DNA of 64,000 nt from Amycolatopsis japonica (GTDB lineage Bacteria; Actinomycetota; Actinomycetes; Mycobacteriales; Pseudonocardiaceae): contig NZ_CP008953.1 of NCBI RefSeq assembly GCF_000732925.1, positions 5,952,001 through 6,016,000 of the forward strand. Direction: 5' to 3'. Below are positions 21,860 through 28,869 of this stretch, in pieces. The notes beneath the pieces are model-generated. The model worked only from the letters and a program-made list of their open reading frames with translations. It did not search any database and was not told the origin of the DNA. How positions within the stretch are numbered: the first letter of the stretch is position 1; every line of letters begins with the position of its first letter. Both the position numbers and the translations under genes were made by a program.

Positions 21860-22268
21860 AGAGGGCGACCCCACCGTCTCGGGTCGGGTGCCATCTCTCC
21901 TCGGCCCACCCGTTGGGCCCCAGAAACTTCCGACGGAAGTGGACCGCGTACGTGTACGTCCAACTCTCGTCAACGGGCGAGTATTCGCCGGAGTCGTAGA
22001 ACGACCCATTGCCGTTATCGAAGGGCCTTCCTTCGAATGCTTCGAAGGCAGTCCGCACGGCGTCCGCTAGGCCCTCGTACACCCCGCCGTCGGTGGGGTC
22101 ATTCTCCGGCCATTCGACTATCGGCCGGACATCGCTTTGGAAGTCGTGAAGCTCCGTACGAGACCGGTCACGGTCAATCCACCCATGCTCTTCGTTGTAA
22201 TCGTCGCACCCCTCCCCGAAAAATTCGATACGGGTCGCAGTCAGGTACGCATAGATGTGCGCGGACAT
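21858..22268 (-). CDS. Hypothetical protein, 136 aa
   Basis: The ATG at 22268 has a strong CAGGAGG ribosome site. The product is acidic with many Asp, Glu, Trp and Tyr (HIYAYLTATRIEFFGEGCDD, FDNGNGSFYDSGEYSPVDES, WTYTYAVHFRRKF). No membrane segment. Unknown function. Confidence 0.72.
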   Translation of the reverse strand: MSAHIYAYLTATRIEFFGEGCDDYNEEHGWIDRDRSRTELHDFQSDVRPIVEWPENDPTDGGVYEGLADAVRTAFEAFEGRPFDNGNGSFYDSGEYSPVDESWTYTYAVHFRRKFLGPNGWAEERWHPTRDGGVAL

Positions 22269-22270
22269 GG

Positions 22271-22402
22271 TCAATCCTCCTGTACACAGTGGATGGACAA
22301 GCAAGGCGCATCGGTTTGCGGGTTGCATTCACAGGGCCCGTATTCGCACGCCTCACAGTCGTAGAGACGGCCCGGGAGATGCGGGTAATCGACGTGTTCC
22401 AC
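22271..22402 (-). CDS. Cysteine-rich small protein, 43 aa
   Basis: The GTG at 22402 opens a short frame whose six Cys occur as CEAC, CEC, C and C (LYDCEACEYGPCECN, then CLSIHC). This suggests a zinc or metal knuckle. It ends two bases before the 136-aa gene and its sequence includes that gene's ribosome site. It is another tiny Cys protein in a phage already rich in them. Confidence 0.6.
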   Translation of the reverse strand: MEHVDYPHLPGRLYDCEACEYGPCECNPQTDAPCLSIHCVQED

Positions 22403-22404
22403 GA

Positions 22405-22617
22405 TTAGACCTCCCGATACTTCACGGTGCCGTGTCCCGTGATCGACTCCCGGGTGACGCGGACTCGCGATGGATCGAAGCTCGGCCCCGACCGCTCCGC
22501 GATCGCGTCCACGATTAGCTTTCGAGCCCGCATCGCGTCACGATGCCGACTTCCGGACAACGGGACTGACGCGTGCCAGACGCCGAACGCGTCGGCCCAC
22601 ACGTTGACGTTTTCCAT
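22405..22617 (-). CDS. Hypothetical protein, 70 aa
   Basis: The product (VWADAFGVWHASVPLSGSRH, AMRARKLIVDAIAERSG, VRVTRESITGHGTVKYREV) resembles a small alpha/beta domain. It lies two bases before the Cys-rich gene. The upstream region holds a GC hairpin and an operator motif. Unknown function. Confidence 0.68.
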   Translation of the reverse strand: MENVNVWADAFGVWHASVPLSGSRHRDAMRARKLIVDAIAERSGPSFDPSRVRVTRESITGHGTVKYREV

Positions 22618-22659
22618 AAATCAAGACTCCTGATTGGTAGAAGACGGGCGATCAGAGCC

Positions 22660-22680
22660 GGGCGGGGGACTCCCCCGCCC
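22660..22680. repeat. Perfect GC hairpin upstream of the 70-aa gene
   Basis: GGGCGGGGGA pairs with TCCCCCGCCC with hardly any loop. No T-tract follows on either strand, so attenuation or RNA stability is more likely than simple termination. Confidence 0.55.
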
Positions 22681-22701
22681 GACGTCAAACCGTCCGGCCG
22701 G

Positions 22702-22716
22702 TGTCCGGCGTACAAA
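22702..22716 (-). promoter_or_regulatory. Gene-junction operator motif, copy 6
   Basis: TGTCCGGCGTACAAA on +, five bases from the stop of the 126-aa gene. The next start (22617) is 85 bases away with the GC hairpin in between. Confidence 0.8.
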
Positions 22717-22721
22717 TTGAG

Positions 22722-23102
22722 TCAGACCGAAACGGAATCCGTCCTAATCTCCGCACCGTTGGCGTAGTCCCACACGGCGATTTCCCCGTGTTCCCGTGCC
22801 AGAGTCAACGCCTTGTCAGAGTCGGCGACCACAGTGGACACGTCCAGGTGAGTGATGCCGGTCTCGGAGTCGCGCCACGCGCCGAACACCTTCCCGGGCT
22901 CCCCAAGGATCGAATCGAACGTGTGCATGTAGTCGTACACATCCAACGGGCTCACGCGTCCGACATACTGCCGGTTGCACTCCGGGTTGACGCTCACCGC
23001 GTATCCAGTGCGCGGTGTGCCCTCCGTCCACTGATCGAAACTGAAACCCCCGTCAGTGAGCAGGGTGTCCGCCAAGTGCAACGCGAGTCCAAGCTTATCC
23101 AT
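22722..23102 (-). CDS. Hypothetical protein, 126 aa
   Basis: From ATG 23102 (AAGGGGCG ribosome site, operator motif 23 bases upstream) the product reads LALHLADTLLTDGGFSFDQW, GYAVSVNPECNRQYVG, GITHLDVSTVVADSDKALTL. This is an alpha/beta domain. I do not recognise the family. The frame is open to 23138 through the operator, but that start is not favoured. Confidence 0.7.
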   Translation of the reverse strand: MDKLGLALHLADTLLTDGGFSFDQWTEGTPRTGYAVSVNPECNRQYVGRVSPLDVYDYMHTFDSILGEPGKVFGAWRDSETGITHLDVSTVVADSDKALTLAREHGEIAVWDYANGAEIRTDSVSV

Positions 23103-23124
23103 TGTGAACGCGCCCCTTCCAAAG

Positions 23125-23139
23125 TGTCCGTTGTACAAA
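23125..23139 (-). promoter_or_regulatory. Gene-junction operator motif, copy 7
   Basis: TGTCCGTTGTACAAA on +, between the stop of the 54-aa gene (23145) and the 126-aa gene. Confidence 0.8.
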
Positions 23140-23144
23140 ATGGG

Positions 23145-23309
23145 CTATCGAGAACTGGTTTCAGACGTCCACACCAGAGCGGGACGTCCGTCGCGGGTGA
23201 ACCGCTCGATGCGGTCGCGGGCGGCCTGCTCTGCGCGACGGATGGACGCGCCCGACGCGTTCGAGTTCCAGCGAGCGCGCTGCGCGTTGGTGTTCCTGAT
23301 GCGTGCCAC
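23145..23309 (-). CDS. Basic small protein, 54 aa
   Basis: The GTG at 23309 is used, with AGAGAG close upstream. The product is very basic (ARIRNTNAQRARWNSNASGA, RRAEQAARDRIERFTRDG), suggesting nucleic acid binding. No defined motif. Confidence 0.58.
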   Translation of the reverse strand: MARIRNTNAQRARWNSNASGASIRRAEQAARDRIERFTRDGRPALVWTSETSSR

Positions 23310-23314
23310 GCTCT

Positions 23315-23500
23315 CTACTCGCCTTCCGCGTCGTTGGACTCGACCGGCCGGATCAGACCGGCCTCCCGCGCTGCTGTGTCGCACAACAACGCACCTCCGT
23401 GCACCCTCACCACCGCGTCGTGTGCCCCGCAGTCACAACCTGGGTTCGTCTCCTCCCGGTCGAACCAGTGGATTACGGCTCCGTTTTTCCCCATCTTCAC
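23315..23500 (-). CDS. Hypothetical protein with CxC motif, 61 aa
   Basis: The GTG at 23500 overlaps the previous stop (GTGA) and has GGAAGG just upstream. The product has NPGCDCGAHDAVVRVHGGAL followed by LLCDTAARE, a Cys/His arrangement that may bind a metal ion. It is followed six bases later by the 54-aa gene. Confidence 0.62.
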   Translation of the reverse strand: MKMGKNGAVIHWFDREETNPGCDCGAHDAVVRVHGGALLCDTAAREAGLIRPVESNDAEGE

Positions 23501-23733
23501 CACGCCTTCCCACAAATTCGGTTGCCCATTGTCGCGCAGTTCCACCCGGTCTCGTCTTCATCGACGAAACCGTCTCCGTTGTCGTCCCCCGGGAGTTGGG
23601 CCCACGACTGCCACTCGATCCAGGTTTCCCCCGCCGCGTTGCCGTAGATCTCGTACGAGCCAAACCGCGCCCCGGCTACGGCCGTGAGCAACAACACGAA
23701 CGCGGTCACAAAAGCGCCGATGCGCTTGCCCAT
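23497..23733 (-). CDS. Secreted small protein with EF-hand-type loop, 78 aa
   Basis: From ATG 23733 the N-terminus is a signal peptide (GKRIGAFVTAFVLLLTAVAG). The exported part contains DDNGDGFVDEDE, a perfect 12-residue EF-hand/dockerin-type calcium loop (D1, N3, D5, G6, D9, E12), followed by two Cys (NCATMGNRIC) that could form a disulfide. An exported calcium-binding protein in the accessory block could act at the cell surface. No named family is clear. Confidence 0.72.
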   Translation of the reverse strand: MGKRIGAFVTAFVLLLTAVAGARFGSYEIYGNAAGETWIEWQSWAQLPGDDNGDGFVDEDETGWNCATMGNRICGKAW

Positions 23734-23735
23734 GA

Positions 23736-24002
23736 TCAGCACCCTTCCGCGTATCGGGTACGGATACGCTTCGCGTGGTCGACACCTAGGTGGCGAGACA
23801 GGCGCTCGAACGCTCTGGCTCCGCCGATGTACTCGACTGCAATGCGGTACGCCTCACACCACCCGGTGTCGCCCCAATCGTCCGCGAGTTGTTGCGCGAA
23901 CTCTTCGGACGTAATGAGTCGCACCAGTTCGGTAGCGCGAGTAAGCCCGAATTCCTCTACCAGCTTCGCGAAACCCTCGCGCTGGTCATTCCTGACTGCC
24001 AT
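23736..24002 (-). CDS. Hypothetical protein, 88 aa
   Basis: The ATG at 24002 has AAAAGGACATAGGC upstream. The product is helical (FAKLVEEFGLTRATELVRLI, EFAQQLADDWGDTGWCEAYR, then RAFERLSRHLGVDHA). No family recognised. It ends two bases before the EF-hand gene. Confidence 0.7.
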   Translation of the reverse strand: MAVRNDQREGFAKLVEEFGLTRATELVRLITSEEFAQQLADDWGDTGWCEAYRIAVEYIGGARAFERLSRHLGVDHAKRIRTRYAEGC

Positions 24003-24015
24003 GCCTATGTCCTTT

Positions 24016-24357
24016 TCAGTAGCGGCACTGGGCGCAACCGCACCCCGTGCGCTGGGCAAGGGTCCCCGCCCCGTGGAACGGGTTGGGGTACGAAATCTCG
24101 ACTCCCACGAAGTCCTCCGCGAAGCGGTTCGTACCCCCGAGATACTTGCGCTCGACTTCGCGGGCAATCGCCCGGTCACTTACACCGTCTTCGATCGTGT
24201 AGTCGCAGTCTTCAAGCCAAGAACGCATCTCACGGATGACGACGTGAAGCGTTCCGGCGAACATCCCCGCGCAATCGTGGCCAAGACTCGCTTTGACGTC
24301 TGGCCAGACACACCCGCAACGGGCGCAGCTCAGGCGAACGGGTGCGTCGATGGGCAT
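24016..24357 (-). CDS. Cys-rich hypothetical protein, 113 aa
   Basis: The ATG at 24357 has AAAGGACATTTCT. CARCGCVWPD near the N-terminus and CGCAQC at the C-terminus can make a zinc site. Between them lie helices (LHVVIREMRSWLEDCDY) and a loop (YLGGTNRFAEDF). It is the first protein gene of the leftward block and follows the structured control region. Confidence 0.72.
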   Translation of the reverse strand: MPIDAPVRLSCARCGCVWPDVKASLGHDCAGMFAGTLHVVIREMRSWLEDCDYTIEDGVSDRAIAREVERKYLGGTNRFAEDFVGVEISYPNPFHGAGTLAQRTGCGCAQCRY

Positions 24358-24433
24358 AGAAATGTCCTTTCAGGACTGATCAGGTTTGAAGGCTCTACCC
24401 CTGACGACGGTTAGCCGCCAGGGGGAGCCACGT

Positions 24434-24525
24434 GCCACCCGGGGGAATCGAACCCCGTTGGAACCGAGCGTCACTAGCGACGCTTCCGCGCCCGTCCTCG
24501 GTTTCCGGCTGCCTAGCCGGGTGGC
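24434..24525 (-). ncRNA. tRNA-like structure, not a canonical tRNA
   Basis: On - a 7-bp acceptor-like stem (GCCACCC with GGGTGGC, then A) and a consensus T-arm (GGGG-TTCGATT-CCCC) are present. A hairpin CCGGCT-AGGC-AGCCGG stands where the D-arm would be, and a long arm AACCGAG/CTCGGTT where the anticodon arm would be. Total length 92 is like a type II tRNA. There is no U8, no normal 7-base anticodon loop and no U33, so it cannot be assigned an amino acid. Confidence 0.5.
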
Positions 24526-24758
24526 GTGCCCACCCCCTTCGGGGTGCCCATCCTTGAATCTCCGTAGCGGTTGCCGGTACCAGCGCCCCTTACGGGCCGC
24601 ACCACTCACGCTCTACCGGCCGTGGCCGGTGTCGTCGCGGTGAGCCGCTTTGCAGACAGGATCTCGGGTCTTCAGTTGTCAAGGTCCGCACCTCCGGGAC
24701 TCTCACCCCCGGGGGCTGTCTGGCTTCCCGGTGTCCCGGTCGGCCTGACAAGAACGAC

Positions 24759-24787
24759 TGTACGGCGGACAGTGTCCGGCGTACAAG
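24759..24787. promoter_or_regulatory. Head-to-head pair of operator motifs, copy 8
   Basis: TGTACGGCGGACA and TGTCCGGCGTACA are separated by one G, making a near-perfect 27-bp palindrome between the divergent arms. This is the strongest form of the motif in the prophage. Confidence 0.82.
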
Positions 24788-25084
24788 GAGAATTTCCAAG
24801 AAAATGCGTTTCCCCTGGTAAATAACGACGCATGTCACCCGATTGGAGCAACGCCACCAGGGCGTCATTGTCGAGAATTCGACCCCGAAAGTGACCGCGA
24901 TCACACGACGGACGGTCCTGCCGGGTGTCGCAGTGTTCCGACTTGGGGAAGGGGGATACAGGGGGATGGGGCGCCAACATCCCGGACAACGTCCGGGCGG
25001 ATGGGCCCTTGAGGGCCCTTGTCCCCGGAAGGGGCCGCCTCCGGGCGGACCCACTACAGGGAACCGCCGAAGCGGTTCCTAGGA

Positions 25085-25120
25085 CGCGCGTAGGCGCGCG
25101 TAGGCGCGCGTAGGCGCGCG
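25085..25120. repeat. Tandem decamer TAGGCGCGCG, 3.6 copies
   Basis: Three perfect copies at 25091-25120 follow a partial copy at 25085-25090, just before the HNH gene. Tandem repeats at this place could serve terminase binding (cos/pac) or replication initiation; a simple slippage repeat is also possible. Confidence 0.75.
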
Positions 25121-25135
25121 GAAGGGTGCCCAAGG

Positions 25136-25462
25136 GTGTCTTGGCAAGGAAGTGCCCGAAGGGAACGCCTCCCAAGGAACTGGGAGACCGAAATACGTCC
25201 CAAAGTCCTAGAGAGGGACCGGTACGTCTGCCAGATCAAGGGTCAAGGGTGCACGCGCCATGCCACTGACGTAGACCACGTGACCCCCGGTGATGACCAC
25301 TCCCTAGCGAACCTCCGTGCGGTGTGCAGCACGTGTCACGGGCGCAAGTCCAGTGCAGAGGGGGTAGCAGCGCGGGCCCGCTTACGGGCACTGCGCGCAC
25401 GTCCACTAGGCAGGCACCCGGGGTATAGGCAGACTGCTACTGGGCAGAGTACGTGCAGGTAG
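25136..25462 (+). CDS. HNH endonuclease, packaging associated
   Basis: The 108-aa protein has VCQIKGQGCTRHATDVDHVT, then SLANLRAVCSTCHGRKSSAE: the paired Cys and the DVDH...N...H pattern of the HNH/His-Me finger fold. HNH proteins beside terminase genes take part in cos cleavage and packaging in many siphoviruses. The GTG at 25136 is used. It is the first gene of the rightward late arm. Confidence 0.9.
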   Translation: MSWQGSARRERLPRNWETEIRPKVLERDRYVCQIKGQGCTRHATDVDHVTPGDDHSLANLRAVCSTCHGRKSSAEGVAARARLRALRARPLGRHPGYRQTATGQSTCR

Positions 25463-25733
25463 GCGCACTGCCGCGCGCTAGCAGAGTGGGGTGTCCCTGC
25501 TTCCCTTTCGGGCACGCTGCGCGTGCTTCCCCTGTCTCGCAACGGCTTTTTAACCTTGAGGTTGTCCACTCTGGACACTAGTACCCGGTACCTCCAGGGG
25601 GTATAGCCCTCCCCCGCGCCCTCGCAGATCGGTGCGTATAGCGGTTGGCCGGCTAGATGCGTCGCATCACCCGCTGTTTTCAGTGTGACACCGGGGGTAT
25701 GCCCTGTCACATCCACGAGCCCGGAGGAGGGGC

Positions 25734-26117
25734 ATGACCGACACCAAGCCGAAGGCCCCTCGGGGGCTGAAAACCGCAGGCCGGCGCCTGTGGGCCGACA
25801 TCGTCTCCGAGTGGGATCTCCGCCCGGACGAGCTACGCGTCCTCGGGGACGCGTGCCGGGAAGCTGACCTCATCGAACGCCTCGAAAAGGGCTTGGAAAC
25901 GGCCCCGTTGACCGCCCAGGGGTCGATGGGCCAGGAGGTAATCCACCCGCTTTGGTCCGAGGTCCGCCAGCACCGAACGACCTTGGCGAGCCTGCTTCGC
26001 CAGCTCAAGCTCGCGGAGGTCGACGAGGGAGCCGGGGCCGTCTCCGATACGCCGGCCAAGCCGATGACCCGGCAGGAGTCCGCCAAGAAGGCGGCCCAGG
26101 CCCGCTGGGGTACCTGA
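25734..26117 (+). CDS. Terminase small subunit, P27-like
   Basis: The ATG at 25734 follows GGAGGAGGGGC. The 127-aa protein has the helical pattern of P27-family small terminases (GRRLWADIVSEWDLRPDELR, VLGDACREADLIERLEKGL) and ends in a basic tail (RQESAKKAAQARWGT). It should recognise phage DNA and load the large subunit. The 271 bases upstream, after HNH, carry no gene that I can support. Confidence 0.82.
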   Translation: MTDTKPKAPRGLKTAGRRLWADIVSEWDLRPDELRVLGDACREADLIERLEKGLETAPLTAQGSMGQEVIHPLWSEVRQHRTTLASLLRQLKLAEVDEGAGAVSDTPAKPMTRQESAKKAAQARWGT

Positions 26118-26371
26118 TGGCCCGCTCTCGGCGGGTCCGGAAGGCGATCGGCTCCGTGGACCAGCTCGTCGCCGAGCTGCCCGAGCCGTTCCTCACCCCC
26201 TGCCTTGGCGAAGACCCCCTCCGGTCGCTCACGACCTACGTGGCCGAGCTGACCCAGTGGGTAGCCGGCCAGGGAGTCCGGCCGGAGGCCGTCCAGCGGA
26301 CGACGATCGAAGTCATGGCCGCCATCGGCGCGGCCCCCTCCGAGTGGTACCGGCGGTCAGCCGCCCGATAG
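26117..26371 (+). CDS. Hypothetical protein, 84 aa
   Basis: It starts with TGATG overlap on the small terminase stop. The product is helical (VRKAIGSVDQLVAELPEPFL, PLRSLTTYVAELTQWVAG). No family known to me. Possibly a packaging accessory because of the coupling. Confidence 0.72.
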   Translation: MARSRRVRKAIGSVDQLVAELPEPFLTPCLGEDPLRSLTTYVAELTQWVAGQGVRPEAVQRTTIEVMAAIGAAPSEWYRRSAAR

Positions 26372-26442
26372 ACCTCCGGCCCCGGCGGGTCGAGCGCGTG
26401 TCCCCTCCTCTCCACGCCGCTCCCCGCTGGGGCTGGGCCACA

Positions 26443-26589
26443 CTACCGAGTTGCCAACGCCTGTTCGGCCTCGTCCTCGGAGTCGTAGTAACCGACCGGT
26501 CCGTGCGTATTACATACGAGCCGCCAGTCGCCTCGAAGGTTCACGATGAACAACTTACTGCGCTCATGGTCGCATTCTATTTCTTCCAT
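26443..26589 (-). CDS. Antisense-oriented small protein, 48 aa
   Basis: A leftward ATG at 26589 opens a frame with good protein character (ECDHERSKLFIVNLRGDWRL, then CNTHGPVGYYDSEDEAEQAL) and two Cys/His pairs (CDHE, CNTH). TAGAAT lies seven bases upstream of the ATG, fitting a -10 of a nearly leaderless message. It is the only leftward gene inside the rightward late arm and could be expressed in the lysogen. Confidence 0.58.
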   Translation of the reverse strand: MEEIECDHERSKLFIVNLRGDWRLVCNTHGPVGYYDSEDEAEQALATR

Positions 26590-26646
26590 GAATCCATTCT
26601 ACCGGCCGTAAACGAACCGTCCTTGTACAGGTCGGTCGGCCGTCTT

Positions 26647-26722
26647 TCCTCGGTAGCTCAATTGGCAGAGCAGCGGGCCGTTAACCCGCGCGTTGGAGGT
26701 TCGAGTCCTCCCCGGGGAGCCA
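26647..26722 (+). tRNA. tRNA-Asn (GTT)
   Basis: Full cloverleaf: acceptor TCCTCGG/CCGGGGA, D-arm GCTC/GAGC, anticodon stem GCGGG/CCCGC with loop CCGTTAA (anticodon GTT), T-arm GGAGG-TTCGAGT-CCTCC, and encoded GCCA 3' end. Position 33 is C rather than U, a small deviation. Confidence 0.9.
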
Positions 26723-26723
26723 G

Positions 26724-26805
26724 GTGGCCGCTCGCTACGTGCGAGCGCGACAGGCCGGTGGAAACCACCACGGGATGCGGGTTCAACTCCCGCCAGTCCG
26801 GCCAC
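26724..26805 (+). ncRNA. tRNA-like structure, unassigned
   Basis: A perfect T-arm (GCGGG-TTCAACT-CCCGC) is followed by CAGTCCGGCCA. A 7-bp outer stem GTGGCCG/CGGCCAC, a D-like hairpin CTCGC-TACGT-GCGAG and a hairpin GGTGG-AAA-CCACC are present. No standard acceptor stem or 7-base anticodon loop can be drawn, so it may be a degenerate tRNA or a tRNA mimic. Confidence 0.5.
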
Positions 26806-26807
26806 AA

Positions 26808-26878
26808 GGGGATCAGGCGACTGGTCGAGCATCCGGCTTCCAAACCCGGCGAACGAGGTTCGATTCCTCGGGTCCCCG
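26808..26878 (+). tRNA. tRNA-Trp (CCA), slightly atypical
   Basis: Acceptor GGGGATC/GGTCCCC, T-arm CGAGG-TTCGATT-CCTCG, and anticodon arm CCGGC/CCCGG with loop TTCCAAA (anticodon CCA) and discriminator G as expected for Trp. The D-arm is short, there is one mismatch next to the loop, and CCA is not encoded. Confidence 0.75.
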
Positions 26879-26954
26879 CAAACGCCCCGGAACCGGCTCT
26901 GCCCACGGCACACCGGCCGGGGCTTCGTCTTCCATCCGCGCCGACAGGAGGCCC

Positions 26955-27167
26955 ATGACGTTCCGATTCAGCCTCTTCGGCCGAGAGGTCTTCGCCATCG
27001 AGCTGTTTGGAGCCACTTCCGGCGGCCCCGAGTACACGGCCGAGTTCGACGAGGCCGGCGACCTCATTCGCCTCGGCGCGTACACCGAGCTGGCTGACGA
27101 CGAACCGGCCTTCGAAGACCGGCTCGAACTGCCGTACGGCTTCAGCCCGCCCAACGAGACCGACTAG
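26955..27167 (+). CDS. Hypothetical protein, 70 aa
   Basis: The ATG at 26955 follows GACAGGAGGCCC. The product is acidic (LFGREVFAIELFGATSGGPE, then FDEAGDLIRLGAYTELADDE). No motif recognised. It lies between the tRNA cluster and the large terminase gene. Confidence 0.72.
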   Translation: MTFRFSLFGREVFAIELFGATSGGPEYTAEFDEAGDLIRLGAYTELADDEPAFEDRLELPYGFSPPNETD

Positions 27168-27180
27168 GAGGTGAACGGGA

Positions 27181-28869
27181 GTGCGGAGCACCACGGTCCG
27201 CCTCCCGGACCTCATCCCGGCCCCGGCCCACGTCATCGGGCCGACGTGGCGACGGCTCAAGACCGGCGGCTACTGGCTGCCCGAGCGCTCGCTCGGCTGG
27301 GAGATCATCAACTGGATGGCCATGTTCTTGGCCATGCCCGGCGATCCGGACAAGCCGTTCCTGCCGACACCGGAGCAAGCGAGGTTCCTGCTCTGGTGGT
27401 ACGCGGTCGACGAGAACGGCATCTTCGCCTACCGCGCAGGGATCTTCCGGCGGATGAAGGGCCACGGCAAGGACCCGTTGGTCGCCGCAATGTCGCTTGC
27501 GGAGTTGTGCGGCCCGGTTGCGTTCAGTCATTTTGACGAGAATCGTCAGCCGGTTGGGAAAAGGCGCGCGAGCGCCTGGGTCCAGATCGCCGCCGTGTCG
27601 CAGGACCAGACGCGGAACACCTTCACACTTTTCCCCGCTATGGCGACGAAAGCGCTTCGGCAGACGTACAGCGTCGAACTGAACAAGACGATCATCTACG
27701 CCGACGGCGGCGGCATGATCGAGGGTGTCACCTCCAGCCCCCTGGCGTTGGAAGGTAAGCGACCCACGTTCGTGGTGCTGAACGAGGTCCAATGGTGGGT
27801 CGAGAGCAACGACGGCCACTCGATGTACTCGGTGATCGAAGGTAACGTCACCAAGTCCTCGGGCGGTGTAGCGCGCTACCTCGCGATCTGCAACGCGCAC
27901 GTCCCGGGCCAGGACAGCATCGGCGAACGCCTGTGGGACAACTTCCAGGCCGTTCAGTCCGGTCAGGCCATCGACACCGGCATCCTGTACGACGCGCTTG
28001 AAGCTCCGGCGGACACGCCGGTCTCCGAGATCCCGTCGCCGGACGATGACGTCGAAGGTTACGAGGCCGGCATCGCCCGGCTTCGTGCCGGACTCGCGAT
28101 CGCCCGAGGCGACGCGGTCTGGTTGAACCTCGACGTCATCATCGCGTCCATTTTGGACACGAACAACGCGATCACGGAATCGCGACGGAAGTTTTTGAAC
28201 CAGATCAATGCGTCTGAGGACTCTTGGATCGCGCCGAACGAGTGGAACCACCCGGCCATCCGGATTCCGGATTTGGCACTCCAGCCGGGCGACATGATCA
28301 CACTCGGGTTCGACGGTTCGAAGTCGAACGACTGGTCTGCACTGGTGGCTTGCAGGATCGAGGACGGGGCACTGTTCCCGCTGAAGGTCTGGAACCCCGA
28401 GAACTACGGCGGGGAAGTCCCGCGCGGTCAGGTAGACGCGACGGTCCGCTCCGCGTTCGAGCGGTACAACGTCGTCGCGATGCGCGCGGACGTTCGCGAG
28501 TTCGAGTCCTATGTGGACTCTTGGGGTAAGGACTTCAAGCGCAAGATCAAGGTCAACGCCTCCCCCGGCAACCCGGTGGCGTTCGACATGAGAGGGCAGC
28601 AGAAGAAGTTCGCCTTCGACTGCGAGCGGTTCCTCGACGCAGTCCTGGAGCTGGGTCTCCTTCACAACGGCGACCCGGTGCTGACGAGCCACATCACGAA
28701 CGCCCACAGGCGACCGACCAACTACGACGCCGTCTCGATCGGGAAGGCCAGCAAGGACAGCTCGCGAAAGATCGACGCGGCTGTCTGTGCCGTCCTCGCG
28801 TTCGGCGCAAGGCAGGAATACCTCATGTCCAAGAAGCAGCGTTCAGGAAGGGTAACGGTGATGCACTGA
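27181..28869 (+). CDS. Terminase large subunit
   Basis: The 562-aa protein has an N-terminal ATPase (Walker A-like RRMKGHGKDPLVAA, Walker B FVVLNEVQWW) and a C-terminal RNase H-like nuclease (LGFDGSKSNDWSALVACR, later DVREFESYVDSWGKDF). It powers DNA packaging and cuts the concatemer. GTG start at 27181 with AGGAGGTGA. The deviant Walker A (GHGKD) is seen in other actinophage terminases. Confidence 0.92.
   Translation: MRSTTVRLPDLIPAPAHVIGPTWRRLKTGGYWLPERSLGWEIINWMAMFLAMPGDPDKPFLPTPEQARFLLWWYAVDENGIFAYRAGIFRRMKGHGKDPLVAAMSLAELCGPVAFSHFDENRQPVGKRRASAWVQIAAVSQDQTRNTFTLFPAMATKALRQTYSVELNKTIIYADGGGMIEGVTSSPLALEGKRPTFVVLNEVQWWVESNDGHSMYSVIEGNVTKSSGGVARYLAICNAHVPGQDSIGERLWDNFQAVQSGQAIDTGILYDALEAPADTPVSEIPSPDDDVEGYEAGIARLRAGLAIARGDAVWLNLDVIIASILDTNNAITESRRKFLNQINASEDSWIAPNEWNHPAIRIPDLALQPGDMITLGFDGSKSNDWSALVACRIEDGALFPLKVWNPENYGGEVPRGQVDATVRSAFERYNVVAMRADVREFESYVDSWGKDFKRKIKVNASPGNPVAFDMRGQQKKFAFDCERFLDAVLELGLLHNGDPVLTSHITNAHRRPTNYDAVSIGKASKDSSRKIDAAVCAVLAFGARQEYLMSKKQRSGRVTVMH

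Larger units (their letters stand above)
24358..25135. other. Divergent control region between leftward and rightward arms
   Basis: There is no convincing protein gene in about 780 bases. A 79-codon frame on - (24370-24609) overlaps the tRNA-like structure. The region holds a tRNA-like element (24434-24525), GC hairpins (for example ACCCC-GAAG-GGGGT near 24535-24548), a consensus -35 TTGACA for leftward transcription at 24677-24682 without a good -10, the paired operators at 24759-24787, a short AT-richer stretch at 24785-24840 and a tandem decamer repeat at 25085. It probably contains early promoters and, next to the HNH/terminase genes, possibly the cos or pac site. Confidence 0.6.

Noticed and set aside
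24434..24525. Ordinary tRNA gene on the - strand
   Set aside because: T-arm and acceptor stem fit, but U8, a 7-base anticodon loop and U33 are missing, so I list it only as tRNA-like.
25085..25120. CRISPR array
   Set aside because: The units are 10 bp and directly adjacent, without spacers; no cas genes are near.
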